Source of the DNA: Variovorax sp. JS1663
GTDB taxonomy: Bacteria; Pseudomonadota; Gammaproteobacteria; Burkholderiales; Burkholderiaceae_C
Reading direction: 5' to 3'
Assembly (NCBI RefSeq): GCF_002157355.1
Contig: NZ_LYMK01000025.1
Coordinates: forward strand, 43,264-107,263
DNA: 64,000 bases
Positions 26,590 to 34,534 of this stretch are shown here, piece after piece. Under the pieces are notes generated by a model. It saw nothing but the letters and a program-made list of their open reading frames with translations, was not told the origin of the DNA and did no database searches. Numbering within the stretch: the first letter of the stretch is position 1; each line of letters begins with the position of its first letter. The translations under genes were made by a program, and so were the position numbers.

Positions 26590-28103
26590 GTGGCCTGCGG
26601 CCCCGCTACCTTGCGGTGGTTGATGCGGCCCTGGCTGTCGATGCTCTCGAGGTGCACGTCGAAACCCCACAGGCGAGCGACGTGCTTGAGCACCTCCGAC
26701 GCGTCGTCGTGCAGCGGGCGGTCGTTGTGCTGGGTATGGCGAAGCGTCAGCGCCCGATCGCCGCGCAGGTTGACGCTCCACACCTGGATGTTGGGCTCGC
26801 GGTGGTTGAGGTCGTACTGGCGCGACAGCGACTCGCGCAGTTGCCTGTAGCCGCTGTCGTCGTGGATGGCCGAGACCTCGAGCTCGGGTTCGCTTTCCTT
26901 GTCGGTGATGGCGAAGAAGCGGAAGTCGCGCATCAGCTTGGGCGAAAGGAACTGGCCGATGAAGCTCTCATCTTTGAAGTTGCGCATGGCGTAGTCCAGC
27001 GCCGGCTGCCAGGGCGTTCCCGCCATGTCGGGAAACCAGCGGCGGTCTTCCTCGGTCGGGTTCTCGCAGATGCGCCGCAGGTCGGTGTACATCGCGAAGC
27101 CCAGCGCATAAGGGTTGATGCCGCTGTAGGCACGGTGGCCGATGGGCGGCTGGAACACCACGTTGGTGTGCGACTGCAGCCACTCCATCATGAAGCCGTC
27201 GGCCAGCAGGCCCTCGTCGTACAAGGTGTTGAGCAGGGTGTAGTGCCAGAAAGTGGCCCAGCCCTCGTTCATCACCTGCGTCTGGCGCTGGGGATAGAAG
27301 TACTGCCCGATCTTGCGCACGATACGCACCACTTCGCGCTGCCAGAAGTCCAACAATGGTGCATTTTTCTCGATGAAGTAGAGCAGGTTCTCCTGCGGCT
27401 CCGGCGGGAAGCGCTTGGCCGCTTCTTCCTCCTCCGCCGTGCGGCCGGCGCGCCGGGGCAGAGTGCGCCAGAGGTCGTTGACCTGCTGCTGCAGGTGATG
27501 CTCGCGCTCCTCGCGCCGGGTCTGTTCCTGGCTCAACGACAGGCGCTGTGGTCGGCGGTAGCGGTCCACGCCATGGTTCATCAGGGCGTGGCAGGAGTCG
27601 AGCAGGTCTTCGACCGCAGCGACGCCGTGCCGCTCCTCGCACTCGCTGATGTAGTTACGGGCATAGACCAGGTAGTCGATGATGGACGAGGCATCCGTCC
27701 ACATCTTGAAGAGGTAGTTGCCCTTGAAGAAGCTGTTGTGGCCGTAGGCGGCGTGGGCGATCACCAGGGCCTGCATGGCCATGGTGTTCTCTTCCATCAA
27801 GTACGAGATGCAGGGATCGGAATTGATGACGATCTCGTAGGCCAGGCCCATGTGGCCGCGCCGGTAGTTCTTCTCGGTGCTGATGAACTGCTTGCCGTAG
27901 GACCAGTGGCGGTAGATGACCGGCATGCCCACCGAGGCGTAGGCGTCCATCATCTGCTCGGCGGTGATGATTTCGAGCTGGTTGGCGTAGGTGTCCAACT
28001 TGTAGCCGCGCGCGACGCGGGCGATCTCGGAGTGGTAGCGCTCGATGAGCTCGAATGTCCAGTCCGAAGGACTGGGAAGGGCTTCTCGTTTCCTGGCGTT
28101 CAC
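26586..28103 (-). CDS. spoVR: SpoVR family protein
   Basis: This 505-residue protein starts at GTG 28103, overlapping the stop of the DUF444 gene. It has YANQLEIITAEQMMDAYASVG, YRHWSYGKQFISTEKNYRRG, MVVIAH-like MQALVIAHAAYGHNSFFKGN and MNEGWATFWHYTLLNTLY, all characteristic of SpoVR/YcgB proteins. The molecular function is not known; in spore-formers the family affects the cortex and in Gram-negatives it travels with prkA and yeaH. It is the last gene of the three-gene operon. Confidence 0.93.
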   Translation of the reverse strand: MNARKREALPSPSDWTFELIERYHSEIARVARGYKLDTYANQLEIITAEQMMDAYASVGMPVIYRHWSYGKQFISTEKNYRRGHMGLAYEIVINSDPCISYLMEENTMAMQALVIAHAAYGHNSFFKGNYLFKMWTDASSIIDYLVYARNYISECEERHGVAAVEDLLDSCHALMNHGVDRYRRPQRLSLSQEQTRREEREHHLQQQVNDLWRTLPRRAGRTAEEEEAAKRFPPEPQENLLYFIEKNAPLLDFWQREVVRIVRKIGQYFYPQRQTQVMNEGWATFWHYTLLNTLYDEGLLADGFMMEWLQSHTNVVFQPPIGHRAYSGINPYALGFAMYTDLRRICENPTEEDRRWFPDMAGTPWQPALDYAMRNFKDESFIGQFLSPKLMRDFRFFAITDKESEPELEVSAIHDDSGYRQLRESLSRQYDLNHREPNIQVWSVNLRGDRALTLRHTQHNDRPLHDDASEVLKHVARLWGFDVHLESIDSQGRINHRKVAGPQAT

Positions 28104-29392
28104 ACCGTCCCCCTCTCCTTCTTGAACAGGTCCCGGAACACCGGGTAGATGTCCGCCGCGTCGGCCACCTTGCGCATCGCGAAGTTCTTGTGGGAGTCCA
28201 CCAGCTGGGTGTATTCCTCCCACATGTTCTGCTCGGCCTCCGCCACCTGGACGTAGGCGTAGTAGCGCACGGATGGCAGGATGTGGTCGGCCAGCAGCTC
28301 GCGGCAGCGGCCGCTGTCCTGGTGCCAGTTGTCGCCGTCGCTGGCCTGTGCCCCGTAGATGTTCCACTCGGAGCTGGGAAAGCGCGCGCGGATGATGTCC
28401 TGCATCAGCGTGAGCGCACTGGACACCACGGTGCCGCCGGTCTCGGTGGCGTGGAAAAACTCTTCTTCGCTCACCTCGCTGGCCTGCGTGTGGTGGCGGA
28501 TGAAGACCAGCTCGATCTTCTCGTAGTGGCGGGTCAGGAACAGGTACAGCAGCATGAAGAAGCGCTTGGACATGTCCTTGCGCGCTTCGTCCATGGAGCC
28601 CGAGACGTCCATCAGGCAGAACATCACCGCCTTGGCCGAGGGGATCGGCACCCGCACCCGGTTGCGGTAGCGCAGGTCGATCGGGTCGAGGTAGGGGATG
28701 TGCTTGGCCTTGGCCTTCAGCTCCTCGATCCGGGCCTCGGTGTCGCGGATCTCGCGTTGCACCAGCGCATCGGCCGCGCGCGGGCTGCGCTGGAGGTGCA
28801 GCAGGTGGGCCTCGAGCTCGCGAATCTCGCGCCGCGAGTCGCCCCCGAGCGCAATGCGCCGGGCCAGTGCGCCGCGCATGGAACGCACCACGTGCAGGTT
28901 GGTGGGCATGCCGTCCTGCGTGAAGCCGGCGCGGTGGCTCTTCCATTCCGGCACTTCGGCCAGTTGAGTGCGGATCAAGTGGGGCAGTGCAAGGTCCTCG
29001 AAGAAGACCCGCATGAACTCTTCCTTGGTGAGGCGAAAGACGAAGTCGTCATCGCCCCCTTCGCCGTCACCGGCCTGTGAGCCGCTGCCGGAGCCGCCTC
29101 CGCCGCCCTGCGGCCGCTCGATGCGGTCGCCCTTGACGTACTCGCGGTTGCCAGGGTGCACGTACTCGCGGTTGCCGCCGGGGCCATGCCCGAACACGGG
29201 TTCGGACACGTCGCGGCGTGGCAGCACGATGTCTTCGCCCTGCTCGAGATCGCGGATGTTGCGGCCGCTGACCGCGCGGCGTACGGCCTCTCCGATCTGC
29301 TCGCGATAGCGCCGCAGGAAACGCTCGCGGTTGCCGATGGACTTGTTCTTCCCCGACAGCCGGCGGTCGATGATCTGCTGCAGCATGGCCAC
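28100..29392 (-). CDS. yeaH: YeaH/YhbH family protein (DUF444)
   Basis: This 430-residue protein starts MAMLQQIIDRRLSGKNKSIG and has a Gly-rich linker (about residues 95-110), then a von Willebrand A-like domain with a MIDAS-type motif, VMFCLMDVSGSMDEARKDM near residue 255, and THPTASE-like HTQASEVSEEEFFHATETGGTVVSSAL. It is the standard partner of the PrkA kinase. The segment before the linker contains a short internal tandem duplication (GNREYVHPGNREYV). It is 25 bases after prkA and overlaps spoVR. Confidence 0.93.
   Translation of the reverse strand: MAMLQQIIDRRLSGKNKSIGNRERFLRRYREQIGEAVRRAVSGRNIRDLEQGEDIVLPRRDVSEPVFGHGPGGNREYVHPGNREYVKGDRIERPQGGGGGSGSGSQAGDGEGGDDDFVFRLTKEEFMRVFFEDLALPHLIRTQLAEVPEWKSHRAGFTQDGMPTNLHVVRSMRGALARRIALGGDSRREIRELEAHLLHLQRSPRAADALVQREIRDTEARIEELKAKAKHIPYLDPIDLRYRNRVRVPIPSAKAVMFCLMDVSGSMDEARKDMSKRFFMLLYLFLTRHYEKIELVFIRHHTQASEVSEEEFFHATETGGTVVSSALTLMQDIIRARFPSSEWNIYGAQASDGDNWHQDSGRCRELLADHILPSVRYYAYVQVAEAEQNMWEEYTQLVDSHKNFAMRKVADAADIYPVFRDLFKKERGTV
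29136..29183. repeat. 24-bp imperfect tandem duplication inside yeaH
   Basis: ACGTACTCGCGGTTGCC occurs at 29136 and again at 29160, exactly 24 bases apart. On the coding strand this doubles a GNREYV hexapeptide (GGNREYVHPGNREYVKGD) just before the Gly-rich linker. The reading frame is kept. Confidence 0.75.
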
Positions 29393-29417
29393 GGCCGAAA
29401 CTCCTCGTGTCAGTTCA

Positions 29418-31340
29418 TCATGAGCTCTTGCGCACGCGCAGGTACCACTCGCACAGCAGGCGGACCTGCTTGGCGGTGTAGCCCTTCTGCACCATGCGGT
29501 TGACGAAGTCTTCGTGCTTCTTCATCTCGTCGGCGCTGCTCTTGGCATTGAAGCTGATGACCGGCAGCAGCTCCTCGGTGTTCGAGAACATCTTCTTCTC
29601 GATCACCGTGCGCAGCTTTTCGTAGCTGGTCCACACCGGGTTCTTGCCGGCGTTGCCGGCGCGCGCGCGCAGCACGAAGTTCACGATCTCGTTGCGGAAG
29701 TCCTTCGGGTTGCTGATGCCCGCGGGCTTCTCGATCTTCTCCAACTCGGCGTTGAGCGAGCCGCGGTCGAACACCTCGCCGGTGTCCTGGTCGCGGTACT
29801 CCTGGTCCTGGATCCAGTAGTCGGCATAGGTCACGTAGCGGTCGAAGATGTTCTGCCCGTACTCGGAATAGCTCTCGAGGTAGGCGGTCTGGATCTCCTT
29901 GCCGATGAATTCCGCATAGCGCGGCGCCATCAGCTCCTTGATGTAGGACAGGTACTTCTGCTCCGTCTCGGGCGCGAACTGCTCGCGCTCGATCTGCTGC
30001 TCGAGCACATACATCAGGTGGACCGGGTTGGCGGCGACCTCGCTGCTGTCGAAGTTGAAGACCTTGGAGATGATCTTGAAGGCGAAGCGCGTGGACACGC
30101 CGCTCATGCCCTCGTCCACGCCCGCATAGTCGCGGTACTCCTGGATCGACTTGGCCTTGGGGTCGGTGTCCTTGAGGTTCTCGCCGTCGTAGACCTGCAT
30201 CTTGCTGAAGATGCTGGAGTTCTCCGGCTCCTTCAGCCGGGTCAGCGCCGAGAACTGCGCCATCATGCGCAGCGTGCCGGGCGCGCAGGGCGCCAGCGCC
30301 AGCGAGGAGTTGCGCACCAGCTTCTCGTAGATCTTGATTTCTTCCGAGACGCGCAGGCAGTACGGCACCTTGACGATGTAGATCCGGTCGAGGAAAGCCT
30401 CGTTGTTCTTGTTGTTGCGGAAGGCCTTCCACTCGCTCTCGTTGCTGTGCGCCAGCACGATGCCGTCGAAGGGGATGGCGCCGAAGCCTTCGGTGCCCTT
30501 GAAGTTGCCTTCCTGCGTGGCGGTCAGGAGCGGGTGCAGCACCTTGATCGGCGCCTTGAACATCTCGACGAATTCCAGCAGGCCCTGGTTGGCCAGGCAC
30601 AGACCGCCGGAGTAGGCGTAGGCATCGGGGTCGTCCTGCGCATAGGTCTCCAGCTTGCGTATGTCGATCTTGCCGACCAGGGAGGAGATGTCCTGGTTGT
30701 TCTCGTCGCCTGGTTCGGTCTTGGCGACCGCGATCTGACGCAGCACGGAAGGGTAGCGCTTGACGACCTGGAACTGGCGGATGTCGCCGCCGTATTCCTC
30801 CAGCCGCTTCACCGCCCAGGGCGAGAGCACGCGCTGCAGGTAGCGGCGCGGGATGCCGTATTCCTTCTCGAGGATCTCGCCGTCCTCGGCGGCATTGAAG
30901 AGGCCCAGCGGAGACTCGTTCACCGGCGAGCCTTTGATCGCGTAGAAGGGCACCTGCTCCATCAGCTGCTTCAGGCGCTCGGCGATCGAGCTCTTGCCGC
31001 CGCCGACCGGGCCGAGCAGGTAGAGGATCTGCTTCTTCTCTTCCAGGCCCTGGGCCGCGTGGCGGAAGTAGGAGACGACCTGTTCGATCGCGTCCTCCAT
31101 GCCGTAGAACTCCCGGAAGGCCGGATAGATCTTGATGACCTTGTTGGCAAAGATGCGCGACAGGCGCGGGTCGTTGCGCGTGTCGACCAGCTCCGGATCC
31201 CCGATGGCCTTGAGCATCCGCTCCGCCGCGGTCGAGTAGGCCGCGGGATCCCGTTTGCAGATATCGAGGTACTCCTGCAGGGACAGGACCTCTTCGCGAG
31301 TCCGCTCGTAACGGGCGGCGAAGTTACTGATGACATCCAT
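29418..31340 (-). CDS. prkA: PrkA-type serine protein kinase
   Basis: This 640-residue protein starts MDVISNFAARYERTREEVLS at ATG 31340 behind a strong GGAGGTG site. The N-terminal AAA-like domain has the Walker A motif YLLGPVGGGKSSIAERL near residue 105 and ANQGLLEFVEMFKAPIKVLH, then FDGIVLAHSNESEW; the C-terminal kinase-like domain spans about residues 400-640. It is called YeaG in E. coli, where it is linked to nitrogen starvation and stationary phase. It leads the prkA-yeaH-spoVR operon. A candidate sigma54 promoter sits 66-80 bases upstream of the ATG. Confidence 0.94.
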   Translation of the reverse strand: MDVISNFAARYERTREEVLSLQEYLDICKRDPAAYSTAAERMLKAIGDPELVDTRNDPRLSRIFANKVIKIYPAFREFYGMEDAIEQVVSYFRHAAQGLEEKKQILYLLGPVGGGKSSIAERLKQLMEQVPFYAIKGSPVNESPLGLFNAAEDGEILEKEYGIPRRYLQRVLSPWAVKRLEEYGGDIRQFQVVKRYPSVLRQIAVAKTEPGDENNQDISSLVGKIDIRKLETYAQDDPDAYAYSGGLCLANQGLLEFVEMFKAPIKVLHPLLTATQEGNFKGTEGFGAIPFDGIVLAHSNESEWKAFRNNKNNEAFLDRIYIVKVPYCLRVSEEIKIYEKLVRNSSLALAPCAPGTLRMMAQFSALTRLKEPENSSIFSKMQVYDGENLKDTDPKAKSIQEYRDYAGVDEGMSGVSTRFAFKIISKVFNFDSSEVAANPVHLMYVLEQQIEREQFAPETEQKYLSYIKELMAPRYAEFIGKEIQTAYLESYSEYGQNIFDRYVTYADYWIQDQEYRDQDTGEVFDRGSLNAELEKIEKPAGISNPKDFRNEIVNFVLRARAGNAGKNPVWTSYEKLRTVIEKKMFSNTEELLPVISFNAKSSADEMKKHEDFVNRMVQKGYTAKQVRLLCEWYLRVRKSS

Positions 31341-31405
31341 AAACACCTCCATCGAGTCAGCGGGGCGCTGCCCGGAGTCTCCGTGCTGCACACGTCGCAT
31401 CGTTC

Positions 31406-31420
31406 GCAGGAATGGTGCCA
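31406..31420 (-). promoter_or_regulatory. Candidate sigma54 promoter of prkA operon
   Basis: On the minus strand TGGCAC (31420-31415) is followed after five bases by CTGC (31409-31406). The GG and GC pairs have the exact sigma54 spacing, and the only mismatch to TGGCAC-N5-TTGC is C for T. Transcription would start near 31394, leaving a leader of about 55 bases. I saw no clear activator site upstream. Confidence 0.6.
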
Positions 31421-31738
31421 GGTGAGTTGAGCACGTTTAGGAAAAACTCCTCGAGCAGTAACTTGGCTCAAAGCATAGAACAAACGACGCGTCGAGCAAA
31501 TTGGTTTTCAAAAATAAGAACGATACGAACGCCCAAAAGTTCCAGAGCGAAAGAGCAGGCCGGCGACAGCGGGCATACGTCCATCATGCAGTGCCTTCGC
31601 CCGCAGGTATAGCGCTTTCGGCACTTGCACAACAGGTGTCGATGTAGGACAGCATCGTCGAATGGCCGACGTCGCATCGGTGACGCATGAGCAAAGACTA
31701 TTCCCGCCATAACGCGGCTGCGGGATTTTTCGGTGACC
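31421..31738. other. Gene-free region upstream of prkA
   Basis: About 320 bases between the prkA promoter and the terminator of the next operon hold no supportable gene. The first 110 bases are AT-rich for this genome, as expected for activator sites upstream of a sigma54 promoter; they contain the short palindrome GACGCGTC and a GAGC/GCTC inverted repeat. An 80-codon reverse frame exists at 31468-31710 but has no ribosome-binding site or recognisable motif. Confidence 0.5.
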
Positions 31739-31773
31739 TGTAAAAAAGCGGCCTTCCGGGGCCGCTTTTTACA
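31739..31773. terminator. Bidirectional rho-independent terminator
   Basis: TGTAAAAAAGCGGCC and GGCCGCTTTTTACA form a long stem with a CCGG-type loop, with A- and T-runs on the two sides. It lies 18 bases past the stop of the minus-strand Bug gene and would end that transcript; it could also stop transcription from the other side. Confidence 0.85.
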
Positions 31774-31791
31774 TGCGTCGTGGCACCGCGG

Positions 31792-32775
31792 TTACTCGAC
31801 CTTGCCAATCTTTCGGACGGCTTCGGTCATCCGGCCTGCGTCGGCATCCCAGTAGGCCTGGAACTCCGGCGCGTCGAGATAGGCCATCGGGCTGCCCGCC
31901 TTTTCGATCACCTGCGTCACTGCCGGATCCGCCGCCGCCCTGGCGGAGGCGGCGCGCAGCCGCTTCACGACTTCGTCCGGTGTCGCCGCCGGTACGAACA
32001 GGCCGGACCACTGGGCGAAGCCGATCCTGTAGCCGGCGTCCGCGAGGCTGGGGACATCCGGCAGGGCGGCCAGCGGCCGGTCGCCCCAGTGCGCCAGCGC
32101 GCGCAGCTTGCCGGCCTTGACCTGCTGCACCACGGTCGCCGGTCCGCTCGCCACCGCGTCGACCTGCCCGGCGAGCAGCGCGACCACCGCGGGGCCAGCA
32201 CCGGTGTAGGGGATGTGCGTCATGCGGAAGCCCGCAGCGCTCTTGAGCATCTCCATCGGCACATGCATCGTGCCGTAGTTGCCGGAACTGCCGTAGTTGT
32301 AGGTGCCCGGCTTGCGGCGCGCGTCGGCAATGAACTCGTCCAGCGTCTTCCATGGTGCGTCGGCCCGCACGGCCAGCACGGTCGGGTCTGCGGTGAAGCG
32401 CGCGATCGGCTTGAACTGGCTCATCTGGTAGGCCGGCCTGCGCGCCAGGATGGCGTCGGCTTCCGGCAGGATGGAGATCGATGACAGCGAAAGCAAGACG
32501 GTGTAGCCGTCGGCCGGCGCCCGGGCCACGAAGCCGATGCCCACCGCCCCGCCGGCGCCGGCCTTGTTGTCGACGATGACGGACTGCTTGAGCTCGCGCG
32601 CCAGGGCTTCCGCCACCGGCCGCGCGACGGTGTCGGCCACGCCGCCCGGCGGGAAGGGCACGACCATGGTGATCGGCTTGTCGGGCCAGGCAGGCTGGGC
32701 CACGGCGGTTGCGGCAATGCAGCAGGCCGCAGCGAGCAGGGCAGCGCGCAGCGAGGCGCCGGGAGGTCGGTGCAT
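31792..32775 (-). CDS. Bug/TctC-family periplasmic binding receptor
   Basis: This 327-residue protein has a signal peptide (ALLAAACCIAATAVAQ), then WPDKPITMVVPFPPGGVADT, VIVDNKAGAGGAVGIGFVAR, ADGYTVLL, HIPYTGAGPAVVALLAGQVD and a typical C-terminal lobe. It should bind a small organic acid in the periplasm. No tctA or tctB is nearby. It follows the FAH-family gene by 49 bases, so the ligand may be the substrate or precursor of that hydrolase. A strong terminator closes the operon. Confidence 0.9.
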   Translation of the reverse strand: MHRPPGASLRAALLAAACCIAATAVAQPAWPDKPITMVVPFPPGGVADTVARPVAEALARELKQSVIVDNKAGAGGAVGIGFVARAPADGYTVLLSLSSISILPEADAILARRPAYQMSQFKPIARFTADPTVLAVRADAPWKTLDEFIADARRKPGTYNYGSSGNYGTMHVPMEMLKSAAGFRMTHIPYTGAGPAVVALLAGQVDAVASGPATVVQQVKAGKLRALAHWGDRPLAALPDVPSLADAGYRIGFAQWSGLFVPAATPDEVVKRLRAASARAAADPAVTQVIEKAGSPMAYLDAPEFQAYWDADAGRMTEAVRKIGKVE

Positions 32776-32824
32776 GTTCTTGTCTCCGTGCTTCTATCTA
32801 TATATGAGGGGGCTTCAGGCAGGC

Positions 32825-33697
32825 TCAGGCAAAGGGGTTTTCCAGGGCCCCCAGCCCGTCGATCTCGATGCGGACCCGGTCGCCTGCCTTCAGGTAGCGC
32901 GGCGGCGTGAAGCCCATGCCGACCCCGGCCGGCGTGCCGGTCGCGATCATGTCGCCCGGGTACAGCGTGATGCCGCGCGAGCAGGTCTCGATGAGGGTGG
33001 GGATGTCGAAGATCAGGTCGGTGGTGCTGGCGTCCTGGCGCAGTTCGCCGTTGACCCAGCAGCGCACGCGGGTCTGGGTGCCGTCCAGTGCGTCGGCGCT
33101 CACGATCCACGGGCCCATCGGGCAGAAGGTATCGAAGGACTTGCCGAGGTCCCATTGCTGGTGGCGCATCTGCACGTCGCGCGCGGTGACGTCGTTGACG
33201 ATGGTGTAACCGAATACATGGTCCATCGCGTCGGCGCGCGCGATGTTGCGGCCGGCCTTGCCGATGACCACGGCCAGCTCGGCCTCGTAGTCGATCTGGG
33301 CGGACACCGCGTCGCCGGGCAGCCGGACCGCTTCGTCAGGCCCGATCACGCACTCGGGCACCTTGGTGAAGACAATCGGCCAGGCCTCGGGGTTCGTGGG
33401 GCTGCTCTTGAAGACGGAGCCGGACAGCTCCTTGGCATGTGCGTGGTAGTTGCGGCCTACGCAGAAGATGTTGCGCCGCGGCAGAGGCAAGGGCGCTTCG
33501 AGCCGGACCGCATCCAGCGGCAAGGCTTCGCCGGTGGCGTTCGGCCAGGCCGTGCCGGCTGCATGGTCCTCGATCAGGGCCAAGGCGCCGCGCCGGGCCC
33601 GGGCTTCGTCCAGGGGCAGCGGACGCACGGTGCTGCCATCATCAGACACCACGCCGACGTGGCGGCGCCCTTGATATTGGTAGGTGGCAATGCGCAA
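32825..33697 (-). CDS. Fumarylacetoacetate hydrolase family protein
   Basis: This 290-residue protein probably starts at TTG 33697: AAAGGAG lies seven bases upstream and the encoded start (M)RIATYQYQGRRHVGVV matches the family. It has IFCVGRNYHAHAKEL, the metal-binding VSAQIDYEAELAVVIGKAGR, GYTIVNDVTARDVQMRH and PGDMIATGTPAGVGMG. FAH-family enzymes cleave acylpyruvates or hydrate/decarboxylate related oxo acids in the cytoplasm. It is divergent from a GntR regulator and co-transcribed with a Bug receptor, which suggests catabolism of an imported acid. Confidence 0.88.
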   Translation of the reverse strand: MRIATYQYQGRRHVGVVSDDGSTVRPLPLDEARARRGALALIEDHAAGTAWPNATGEALPLDAVRLEAPLPLPRRNIFCVGRNYHAHAKELSGSVFKSSPTNPEAWPIVFTKVPECVIGPDEAVRLPGDAVSAQIDYEAELAVVIGKAGRNIARADAMDHVFGYTIVNDVTARDVQMRHQQWDLGKSFDTFCPMGPWIVSADALDGTQTRVRCWVNGELRQDASTTDLIFDIPTLIETCSRGITLYPGDMIATGTPAGVGMGFTPPRYLKAGDRVRIEIDGLGALENPFA

Positions 33698-33724
33698 AAT
33701 GATCTCCTTTTGGAGACCAAATGC

Positions 33725-33742
33725 TACCAATCGAATACCAAT
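33725..33742. promoter_or_regulatory. Candidate GntR-type repeats
   Basis: TACCAAT occurs at 33725 and 33736, one helical turn apart, in the divergent interval between the FAH-family gene and the GntR regulator. An inverted copy, ATTGGTA, lies at 33676-33682 inside the first codons of the FAH gene. TTTGG-AGA-CCAAA sits next to them at the ribosome-binding site. The repeats are plausible regulator sites. Confidence 0.4.
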
Positions 33743-33817
33743 TGCACAACCAAGGCAGGGCGCCACGGTGCGGTTGATACGATAGCCGCCGGCCACAACC
33801 AGCCCGAACTCGCGACC

Positions 33818-34489
33818 GTGTACACCCCCCTGACCCTGCGGGAAGCCATTCTCGAAAAGCTGCAGTCACGCACGTGGCGTGCCGGCCAGCGCCTGCCCAC
33901 CGAGCGCGAGCTGTGCGGGCAGTTCGGCCTGAGCCGCTCGGCCGTGCGGCGGGTGTTGGCGGAGTTGAAGGAGCGCGGCCTGATCACCCAGACGGTGGGC
34001 AGCGGCACTTACGTCAGCGAGGAGGTCGCGCAGGCGCTCGCGGCGCTGAGCCAGGGCGATGCGCCGCTCGCCACCAGCCCGGCGGAGCTGATGAGTGCGC
34101 GCCTGGTCCTCGAGCCGGCCGTGATCGCGATGGTGGTGGGCAATGCGACGGCGGCCGATTTTTCCCGGATGGAAGAATGCTGCGACCGGGGCGAGGCCGC
34201 GACAACGCTCGAGGAATTCGAGCTGTGGGACGGCCGCCTGCACGAGGCGATCGCCGATGCCGCGCACAACGCCATCATCTCCGCCGTGTTCCAGCGCATG
34301 AACGAGGTGCGGGCGCAGAGCGAATGGGGCATGCTCAAGCGCCGCAGCGCGACGCCCGAGCGCCGGCTCGAATACCAGTGCGAGCATCGCCAGCTGGTCG
34401 GCGCGCTCAAGGACCGCGACGGGGTGCGGGCCGGGCAGCTCTGCGTCGAGCACCTGACGCACGTCCGGCGCAACCTGCTGGGCTACTGA
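33818..34489 (+). CDS. GntR-family regulator, FCD type
   Basis: This 223-residue protein probably starts at GTG 33818 (VYTPLTLREAILEKLQSRTW). The winged helix reads AGQRLPTERELCGQFGLSRSAVRRVLAELKERGLI, followed by an all-helical FCD effector domain with LVLEPAVIAMVV, LWDGRLHEAIADAAHN (metal-ligand region) and CEHRQLVGALKDRDGVRAG. It probably represses the divergent FAH/Bug operon until an organic acid binds. The gene is convergent with dnaJ. Confidence 0.88.
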   Translation: MYTPLTLREAILEKLQSRTWRAGQRLPTERELCGQFGLSRSAVRRVLAELKERGLITQTVGSGTYVSEEVAQALAALSQGDAPLATSPAELMSARLVLEPAVIAMVVGNATAADFSRMEECCDRGEAATTLEEFELWDGRLHEAIADAAHNAIISAVFQRMNEVRAQSEWGMLKRRSATPERRLEYQCEHRQLVGALKDRDGVRAGQLCVEHLTHVRRNLLGY

Positions 34490-34506
34490 GCACCCGGGCT
34501 TTTGAA

Positions 34507-34530
34507 CCAATTGCGCCCAATTGGGCGCCC
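34507..34530. terminator. Overlapping hairpins between convergent genes
   Basis: CCAATTG-CGCC-CAATTGG (34507-34524) and GCGCCC-AATT-GGGCGC (34513-34528) are two perfect, mutually exclusive hairpins between the stops of gntR and dnaJ. There is no clear T-run after either, so termination efficiency is uncertain. Confidence 0.5.
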
Positions 34531-34534
34531 TGGG

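Noticed and set aside
29514..31430. A 638-codon open frame on the plus strand
   Set aside because: It is antisense to prkA, which is a clear full-length kinase; the frame is a composition artefact.
31468..31710. An 80-codon reverse frame in the prkA upstream region
   Set aside because: It has no ribosome-binding site or motif, covers the expected activator region and has codon use unlike the neighbours.
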